A DNA stretch of 47,951 bases. Origin: an uncultured Bacteroidales bacterium (lineage in GTDB: Bacteria; Bacteroidota; Bacteroidia; Bacteroidales; UBA932). Made by a program: the position numbers and the translations under genes. Location of the stretch: contig ONSC01000018.1 of assembly GCA_900320365.1 (NCBI GenBank), positions 1 through 47,951 on the forward strand, in the 5' to 3' direction. The notes under the pieces were generated by a model. It searched no databases. It was given only the letters and a program-made list of their open reading frames with translations, and had not been told where the DNA came from. This document shows, in pieces, positions 42,331 through 47,951 of the stretch (position 1 is the stretch's first letter; the number at the start of each line of letters is the position of its first letter).

Positions 42331-43578
42331 ATGTTTTACCGCCGAAGAATATTGTCTAGATTATCAGTGACAGCGCTCTTGGCGCTGTCACTGATGGTCG
42401 TATCCTGTGGTGGCGGTTCGGAGAATGGCGGTAAAGAGGAACCTCTTGTCCCGCCTTCTGTCAGCATAAAGACACAGAGCGTATCCGGGGAGGCGGGCAG
42501 CCAGTTCCTGACAGTGACTGCTATGGGAAACTGGACAATCTCCACTAACGCGACGTGGCTCACAGTGAGCCCTTCAAGCGGTTCTGGCAGTTCAAGTACA
42601 GTAGTACTCAGCTACACCGAGAACAACGACGCTATTCGTACTGGCGTTGTAACTATCTCTAGTTCTGGAGGTTCCGCTATTGCGAATATCACCCAGAGCA
42701 AACTTGTGGTTCCTGTCCCTCCGACACCTCCTGGACCGGGTCCATCCGGCGATGACCCTCCTCATCAAGATGAGAACGGCTACGGGTTCAAAATCGCTCC
42801 GCACAGATGGCTCGAATTGCCGGAAACTCCTGAGGATGATAAGCTTGAGTTCTTCACGCACTACATGAAAATCGGTGGCGCCTCCGTGAGGAATTATTCC
42901 TTTGACTGGGATTATGACAACCTTGTCGCACCGTGGGTGGCATATCCACTATGCGCCGGCAATATCGGGAGTGGTGGCCGTACAGACCAGTGGGGACTCG
43001 ATCCTCTGCTGCCCGACACGAAGCAACCAATCCTATACTCCGCTTATTCAGGCTTCGGTTCGAGAGGTCACCAGATTCCTTCCGCCGACAGGCTCAGCAA
43101 GGACGCCAATATCCAGACATTCTACTTTACCAACATGACTCCGCAGGATTACGATTTCAACGGAGGCATTTGGGCGAACCTTGAGAACCAGGTGCGGACA
43201 TGGGCGAAGAAGACGGGAACCACGGCAGGAACCGACACCCTTTATGTTGTGACAGGTTGTTTCATTGGAAGCTCTACAAGGAAGGCCCGCGATAACGCCG
43301 GCAAGGCCGTCGCGATTCCGGAAGCCTATTTCAAGGCTCTGCTTCGCTACAAGAACAACGAGTCTGTAGGCCATAAAGGATTCATGGCCTGCGCTTTCTG
43401 GATGGAGAACGAGAATAAGTACGGATCAAAGATCACCAAGGAGTTGTCCCTCTCTATCGCCGATCTGGAGAAGAAACTTGGTTACAAATTGTTCGTGAAT
43501 CTCGACGCCAAGGTAGGTGCGGAGACAGCGAAAGCCATAAAAGAAGAGAACCCCGCCTCGGTATCCTGGTGGTGGTAA
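42331..43578 (+). CDS. BACON-domain lipoprotein DNA/RNA non-specific endonuclease (NUC1 family)
   Basis: A 415-residue anchored nuclease (lipobox VVSC, Cys26). A BACON domain occupies about 43-125, followed by a Pro-rich linker (VPPTPPGPGPSGDDPP). The nuclease domain of the beta-beta-alpha metal type carries SRGHQIPSADRL with catalytic His247, then YFTNMTPQDYDFNGGIWANLENQVR (about 265-289) with the metal-site Asn and Glu. The textbook motif is DRGH; here the Asp is Ser. Such enzymes cut DNA and RNA without sequence specificity. It lies in a compact operon with the OB-fold protein upstream and the EEP nuclease downstream. Its signal-peptide codons contain a perfect 14-bp inverted repeat (annotated separately). 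Confidence 0.9.
   Translation: MFYRRRILSRLSVTALLALSLMVVSCGGGSENGGKEEPLVPPSVSIKTQSVSGEAGSQFLTVTAMGNWTISTNATWLTVSPSSGSGSSSTVVLSYTENNDAIRTGVVTISSSGGSAIANITQSKLVVPVPPTPPGPGPSGDDPPHQDENGYGFKIAPHRWLELPETPEDDKLEFFTHYMKIGGASVRNYSFDWDYDNLVAPWVAYPLCAGNIGSGGRTDQWGLDPLLPDTKQPILYSAYSGFGSRGHQIPSADRLSKDANIQTFYFTNMTPQDYDFNGGIWANLENQVRTWAKKTGTTAGTDTLYVVTGCFIGSSTRKARDNAGKAVAIPEAYFKALLRYKNNESVGHKGFMACAFWMENENKYGSKITKELSLSIADLEKKLGYKLFVNLDAKVGAETAKAIKEENPASVSWWW
42363..42395 (+). other. Perfect 14-bp hairpin inside the start of the nuclease gene
   Basis: ATCAGTGACAGCGC (42363-42376) and GCGCTGTCACTGAT (42382-42395) are exact reverse complements around a five-base loop TCTTG. It lies 32-65 bases after the ATG, in the signal-peptide codons (Leu-Ser-Val-Thr-Ala-Leu-Leu). 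No U-tract follows, so it is not a simple terminator; it would form a very stable mRNA stem. Confidence 0.85.
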
Positions 43579-43601
43579 AGATATTAACACAGCTATAGCC
43601 A

Positions 43602-44675
43602 ATGAGAAGATTTTACTTTATAGTTCTGGCGGCCCTTTTGTTCGCTCCCTTGGCAGGGGCCCAAAAGGTGCAGAAGACCCACGTGATCGGGTTCTATAAC
43701 CTCGAGAACCTGTTCGACACGTATCACGACGAAGGCAAGAACGACTACGAGTATCTTCCGGACGGTGCCAACCAGTGGACCGATGTCAAATACCAGAAGA
43801 AACTCCACAATATGGCCGAGGTGATCCGGGCGATGAAGGACGACAACAAGGTGTATCACACCATTTTGGGCGTCAGCGAGATTGAGAATCGCAACGTGCT
43901 CGAGGACCTGGTTTCCCAGCCAGAGATAGCCGACGCCAATTTCCAGATTGTCCATTACGATGGTCCTGACAGGCGCGGCGTGGACTGCGGCCTCCTTTAC
44001 AGACCGGACCAGTTCACCCTTTTGGAAAGCCGTTCGATACCTTTCACTTTCGACTCCCAGTCCATCAATTTCTCAATGACACCCGAGGAGCAGGCGAATT
44101 TCCGTACGAGGGATGTCCTTGAGGTGAGGGGAACCATCGGGGACGAGATGTTCGCCTTTTATGTTACCCACCTTCCCTCAAGGATAGGCGGAAAGAGCGG
44201 TGACCTTCGTTCCAGGGGAGCCGAGATCATCCACGAGAATGCCATGAGTCTCATGGAGAAATATCCCGGAATCAAGATCGTTGTGATGGGGGATATGAAT
44301 GACAACCCGTTCGATGAGAGTATGGTGACTTACCTCCACGGCAAGGAGAATATCTCCGAAGTCGGTAAAGAGGATTTCTTTGATCCTTTCCTCTCGATGA
44401 TCAAAGCCGGATACGGCTCTCTCGCTTATCAAGGTGTCTGGTGCATATTCGACATCATCATGGTCAATCAGAATCTCGTGAATCCGGCGAAAGGAACCTT
44501 CGGCATCCAACCTCTGGTCAAGAAGAAATTCTATGGCAGGGTGTTCCAACAGCCCTTCATGACCCAGCAGGAGGGTCAGTACAAAGGAACCCCTAAGAGA
44601 ACCTCGTCCAACGGGGCTTTCATCAACGGTTACAGCGACCACTATCCAACTTACATAGTAATATCCAACAAGTAA
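43602..44675 (+). CDS. Exported endonuclease/exonuclease/phosphatase (EEP) family nuclease
   Basis: A 357-residue exported protein (signal peptide ending AGA-Q) with the DNase I-like EEP fold. Motifs in order: GFYNLENLFDT (Asn), LGVSEIENR (metal Glu), DRRGVDCGLLYRP, FYVTHLPSR (His), VVMGDMNDNPFDE (Asp/Asn) and GYSDHYPTYI (Asp-His pair). Family members cleave phosphodiester bonds in DNA or other substrates. Its place directly after a NUC1 nuclease and one base before a TonB-dependent receptor gene suggests it processes nucleic acid or nucleotides for import. The gap after the nuclease gene is 23 bases. Confidence 0.9.
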   Translation: MRRFYFIVLAALLFAPLAGAQKVQKTHVIGFYNLENLFDTYHDEGKNDYEYLPDGANQWTDVKYQKKLHNMAEVIRAMKDDNKVYHTILGVSEIENRNVLEDLVSQPEIADANFQIVHYDGPDRRGVDCGLLYRPDQFTLLESRSIPFTFDSQSINFSMTPEEQANFRTRDVLEVRGTIGDEMFAFYVTHLPSRIGGKSGDLRSRGAEIIHENAMSLMEKYPGIKIVVMGDMNDNPFDESMVTYLHGKENISEVGKEDFFDPFLSMIKAGYGSLAYQGVWCIFDIIMVNQNLVNPAKGTFGIQPLVKKKFYGRVFQQPFMTQQEGQYKGTPKRTSSNGAFINGYSDHYPTYIVISNK

Positions 44676-44676
44676 T

Positions 44677-47562
44677 ATGAATATCCTCAAGAGAATCTCC
44701 GTTGCCCTCGCCGCCTGTCTGGCTGGTGTCGTCATGTACGCCCAGACCCCGACGGGAGGTGTGAAGGGAACGGTAGTCAACAGGGCCGACAGGACTCCCA
44801 TTGAAGGGGCTGTGCTGAAGCTGACGTCCGGTGCCGCGGAAATTGGCGAGATGCGTTCCGACGCCAAAGGCAACTTCCTCATCAGCGAACTGGCAGACGG
44901 TATTTACAACCTTACGATAGAGGCCCCGGGGTATCTTCCTACCATTGTCAACGTGACGGTCAATGACGGTTATGTGAAGAATATGTTCAACCTCAGCCTT
45001 TCGCCCTCTGTTGTGGCTGGTGAGGTGGATGACTCTTCATTCGGCGAGTTCGACCTGGACGGTAATGGGTATGAGGACACCCCCACGATCCTTTATGACC
45101 AGAATGACGTGTTCAACAACCAGGCAGGTTACAACTTCAGCGCTGTCCGTTTCAAGGCCCGCGGCTATGCCAGCGAGTCCCAGGACGTGTACATCGCCGG
45201 AGTGAAGATGAACGATGCCTTGACTGGTTATTCCCCTTATTCCCTTTGGAGTGGTCTCAACGAGGTCACCAGGGCGAAATCCTCCGCTATCGGATCGGAG
45301 ATATCCCCTTACGGTATAGGAGGCTATAACGGACTCACCAATATCTATGCGACTCCGGGGCAGGTCCGTCCAGGCAATCGGTTCAGCATCCTCACCAACA
45401 GCGCCCTCTACCGCCTCCGTTTGATGGGTACCTGGGCTGTTCCCGAGAATGATAAAGGCTGGTCTTACGCTGTGAGCGCTTCCGCCCGTCTTGGAGGAAA
45501 CGATTGGATACAAGGTGTTTACTATCGTTCTTTCGCTTATTATCTCGGTGTGGAGAAGAACTGGGGTGACGTCCATCGCCTTGCTCTGGTCACCTTCGGT
45601 GCTCCCGGTCAGAGAGGAGCACAGAACGCTTCCACCCAGGAGGTTTACGACCTTATGGGTGACAACATGTACAACTCCAACTGGGGATATCAGAACGGTA
45701 AGGTCCGCAACGCCCGCAACAGGATAACCTACGAGCCTATCACCTTCCTCAAATACGACTACACCCCATCGAAAGAATTCGCTCTATCCAGCACCCTTCT
45801 TTTCAGGACCGGTAAAAACGGATACACAGCACTTGACTGGTATGACGCTCCGGATCCCCGTCCGGACTATTACCGCAACCTCCCGAGCTATTTCTATATG
45901 GCGAATGAGGATTACAACCGCCTGAATCCCACGAAAGCGGCTTGGGCCAGGGAGGCATGGCAGACAGACCAGGCATCTACCACTCACGTGGATTGGGACA
46001 GGCTTTATTCGGTCAACCGCAATTCCGATGGAGGGCGTTCGAAATATGCCCTGGAGGAGAGGCACGTGGACCAGAACGACCTCAATCTCGCCACAAGTAT
46101 CCTTTGGAAACCTAAAACAGGCATCGCTGTAAGGGCTGGTTTCAACGCAAAATACAACCGCACAGAATACTACAAGTCAATCAACGACCTGCTCGGAGGA
46201 AGTTACTTCCTTGATGTTGACCAGTTCGCCGAGAGGGATTATTCCGCATCGGCCATCAGGGTTCAGAACGACCTTGACTACTATCTTTCCCACGGTGAGG
46301 CCCGCAAACTGAAGGTGGGTGACAAATATGGTTATGATTATTATGCTCACCTTCTGAAAGGGGAAGCCTGGGCTACCGGCAAGTTCGCTTTCGGTGGTCT
46401 TGATGTGACGGTTGGTGGTAGGGTAGGATCCAATTCATTCTGGAGAGAAGGTCTTGTGCGTAAGGGACTTTTCCCTGGTCTGGATGACGACGGGAACCCT
46501 ATCCAAATAGGAGATGACATCTACACTTCTTACGAGGAAGACGGATCCCCGATCACTTCCAAGGGCAAATCTGAGAAGAGCTCGTTCCTTACCTACGCCG
46601 GCAAAATCAACCTGACCTACACCTTGACGGGGGGGCACAGGATCTACGCCAACGCAGGTTATTCCAGCGAGGCACCGTATTTCGATAAGGCATTCGTGGC
46701 CCCGAGGACCAGAAACACCCTTATCAAGGGAATCGAGAACACAAAGGCCCTTTCCGCAGACTTGAACTACATGTACGCCACAAACGGATATAGCCTTCGT
46801 ATCACCGGGTTCTACACAAATATCACTGACCAAACTGATGTGATGAGCGTGTATTACGACCTCAACAACTCATTCGGAAACTTCGCTCTCAGCGGCATCG
46901 ATGAGAGGCACACGGGAATGGAATTGGGCTTCGAGGTTCCGACTCCATTGAGCGGGCTTTCTGTGGTCGGTGCCTTCACGGCGGGTGAATATATATATAC
47001 ATCGACCCCGATCCTGACAGCGACTGTCGACAATAACGCTTCCCCGATTTATTCGAACCTTCCCGTCCCGTACTGGAAGGGTACTCCGAAAACGGACGGG
47101 ACATATCAGAAGCACTACGTGCCCAGCACGCCACAGATTGCCGGAAGCCTCGGATTGTCGTATTTCTACAATTACTGGTTCATAGATGCGGACGTGGATT
47201 ATTTCGCCAATTCGTATCTCGATATGAGTCCGTTGAGCCGTACAGACTACGCCACGGCAGGTCCAGACAAGACCATCACTCCTGAAGAGGTCGAGGCTAT
47301 GACTTCACAGGAGAAATTCGATCCGGCCTGGCTTGTGAACTTCAGTGTGGGTAAGTCATGGTACATCCAGAGAAAATACCAGCTTGGATTCTCGCTGAAT
47401 GCCAAGAACATCCTTAACAAGACTGATGTCAAGACCGGCGGTTTCGAGCAGACCAGGATGGTCGATAACACCGTCAGCAAGAGCCGCTACTATAACTTCG
47501 ATCCGAAGTATTTCTACATGTCTGGTTTCAATTATATGCTGAACCTTTATTTCAGATTCTAA
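44677..47562 (+). CDS. TonB-dependent outer-membrane receptor with carboxypeptidase-like regulatory domain
   Basis: A 961-residue receptor. The signal peptide ends at MYA-Q. A carboxypeptidase-D-like domain covers about 26-110 (GVKGTVVNRADRTPIEGAV, DGIYNLTIEAPGYLP). The plug region follows (FSAVRFKARGYASESQDVYI, SPYGIGGYNG), and a long barrel ends GFNYMLNLYFRF. It lacks the SusC signature and no SusD follows; instead a DUF5689 lipoprotein is next, 16 bases later. The start is one base after the EEP stop. The company of two nucleases and an OB-fold lipoprotein suggests import of oligonucleotides, nucleosides or phosphate-containing products; that is inference. Confidence 0.92.
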   Translation: MNILKRISVALAACLAGVVMYAQTPTGGVKGTVVNRADRTPIEGAVLKLTSGAAEIGEMRSDAKGNFLISELADGIYNLTIEAPGYLPTIVNVTVNDGYVKNMFNLSLSPSVVAGEVDDSSFGEFDLDGNGYEDTPTILYDQNDVFNNQAGYNFSAVRFKARGYASESQDVYIAGVKMNDALTGYSPYSLWSGLNEVTRAKSSAIGSEISPYGIGGYNGLTNIYATPGQVRPGNRFSILTNSALYRLRLMGTWAVPENDKGWSYAVSASARLGGNDWIQGVYYRSFAYYLGVEKNWGDVHRLALVTFGAPGQRGAQNASTQEVYDLMGDNMYNSNWGYQNGKVRNARNRITYEPITFLKYDYTPSKEFALSSTLLFRTGKNGYTALDWYDAPDPRPDYYRNLPSYFYMANEDYNRLNPTKAAWAREAWQTDQASTTHVDWDRLYSVNRNSDGGRSKYALEERHVDQNDLNLATSILWKPKTGIAVRAGFNAKYNRTEYYKSINDLLGGSYFLDVDQFAERDYSASAIRVQNDLDYYLSHGEARKLKVGDKYGYDYYAHLLKGEAWATGKFAFGGLDVTVGGRVGSNSFWREGLVRKGLFPGLDDDGNPIQIGDDIYTSYEEDGSPITSKGKSEKSSFLTYAGKINLTYTLTGGHRIYANAGYSSEAPYFDKAFVAPRTRNTLIKGIENTKALSADLNYMYATNGYSLRITGFYTNITDQTDVMSVYYDLNNSFGNFALSGIDERHTGMELGFEVPTPLSGLSVVGAFTAGEYIYTSTPILTATVDNNASPIYSNLPVPYWKGTPKTDGTYQKHYVPSTPQIAGSLGLSYFYNYWFIDADVDYFANSYLDMSPLSRTDYATAGPDKTITPEEVEAMTSQEKFDPAWLVNFSVGKSWYIQRKYQLGFSLNAKNILNKTDVKTGGFEQTRMVDNTVSKSRYYNFDPKYFYMSGFNYMLNLYFRF

Positions 47563-47578
47563 AGCAGGAGACACGATT

Positions 47579-47951
47579 ATGAGAAAGTTAATATATTCAA
47601 TAGCGATAGCGCTCTCATTCACAGTTATTTCCTGCCAAGAGTGGGAACCTGTCATGGGTAACCAGGGCGAGCCGGCGGAACCAGCCGCCGCCTCGCTACA
47701 GGCCAACACTACGATCGCCGCCTTGAAGGCCATGTACCAGGGTAAGCCTGTCCATATCGAGCAGGACATCATCATCGAGGGACAGGTCATATCTTCCGAT
47801 GCTTCGGGCAATATCTACCGCTCCCTTTATATTCAGGATAACACCGGAGCGATCGAGGTTAAGATCGGCAATTCAGCTCTGTACAATGATTATAAGGTAG
47901 GCCAGTTGATTTATGTCAAGTGCCAGGGCCTTGTGATCGGCAATTACGGCG
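47579..47951 (+). CDS. DUF5689-domain lipoprotein, N-terminal part
   Basis: The gene runs off the right edge; 124 codons are visible. The signal has lipobox VISC (Cys19). The DUF5689 domain, a predicted OB-like fold, is recognisable from TTIAALKAMYQGKPVHI, IIIEGQVISSDASGN, YRSLYIQDNTGAIEVKIG and YNDYKVGQLIYVKCQGL. AGGAG lies eight bases before the ATG. In Bacteroidota such proteins are found beside this kind of receptor, probably as the surface partner that SusD is to SusC (inference). Confidence 0.85.
   Translation, partial: MRKLIYSIAIALSFTVISCQEWEPVMGNQGEPAEPAAASLQANTTIAALKAMYQGKPVHIEQDIIIEGQVISSDASGNIYRSLYIQDNTGAIEVKIGNSALYNDYKVGQLIYVKCQGLVIGNYG

Overview
The window looks like a chromosomal segment of a member of the Bacteroidota, most likely order Bacteroidales. 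The reasons are two SusC/SusD pairs, many exported glycosidases, lipoprotein signals, BACON and DUF5689-type domains, and promoter-like sequences of the Bacteroides type (TTTG, about 19 bases, TAnnTTTG). Genus cannot be resolved. No rRNA, tRNA or CRISPR array was seen.

Layout. (1) 1-1.7 kb: the tail of an M28-type peptidase gene, then a serine-type sulfatase. (2) 1.7-16.9 kb, minus strand: one long polysaccharide-utilisation operon read right to left as SusC, SusD, a small lipoprotein related to DUF6057, a CxxCH beta-propeller lipoprotein, GH28, GH31, a metallophosphoesterase and GH3. (3) 16.9-17.3 kb: a 377-bp divergent regulatory region. (4) 17.3-25.7 kb, plus strand: a second set in the same order, SusC, SusD, membrane DUF6057-like protein, CxxCH beta-propeller. 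Regions 2 and 4 are therefore a mirror-image pair of a four-gene module. (5) 25.7-35.1 kb: two GH92 alpha-mannosidase-type genes, a RAYT (REP-associated tyrosine transposase) flanked by two long palindromic repeats, a pectate-lyase-like beta-helix protein, a CPBP membrane protease and a GDSL/SGNH esterase. (6) 35.2-38.8 kb: a lipoprotein phosphoesterase translationally coupled to a six-hairpin glycosidase-like protein. (7) 38.8 kb to the end: exonuclease III, then a compact operon of an OB-fold lipoprotein, a NUC1 nuclease lipoprotein, an EEP-type nuclease, a TonB-dependent receptor and a DUF5689 lipoprotein, which reads as an extracellular nucleic-acid capture system.

How it may work together. 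SusC/SusD would bind and import glycans. GH28, GH31, GH3, GH92, the sulfatase and the esterase would trim them outside the cytoplasm. The mixture (GH28 with GH31/GH3, GH92 and a sulfatase) does not point to one substrate, and no HTCS, ECF sigma/anti-sigma or AraC regulator is present.

Most interesting signals: the mirrored SusC-SusD-DUF6057-CxxCH module; three different glycosidase genes (GH3, GH31, GH92) each carrying an in-frame palindromic element of about 95-137 bp, two of them immediately after the signal peptide; the RAYT with its two 146-150 bp palindromes; the nucleic-acid uptake operon with DNA-level OB-fold repeats; and a perfect 14-bp hairpin inside the start of the nuclease gene.
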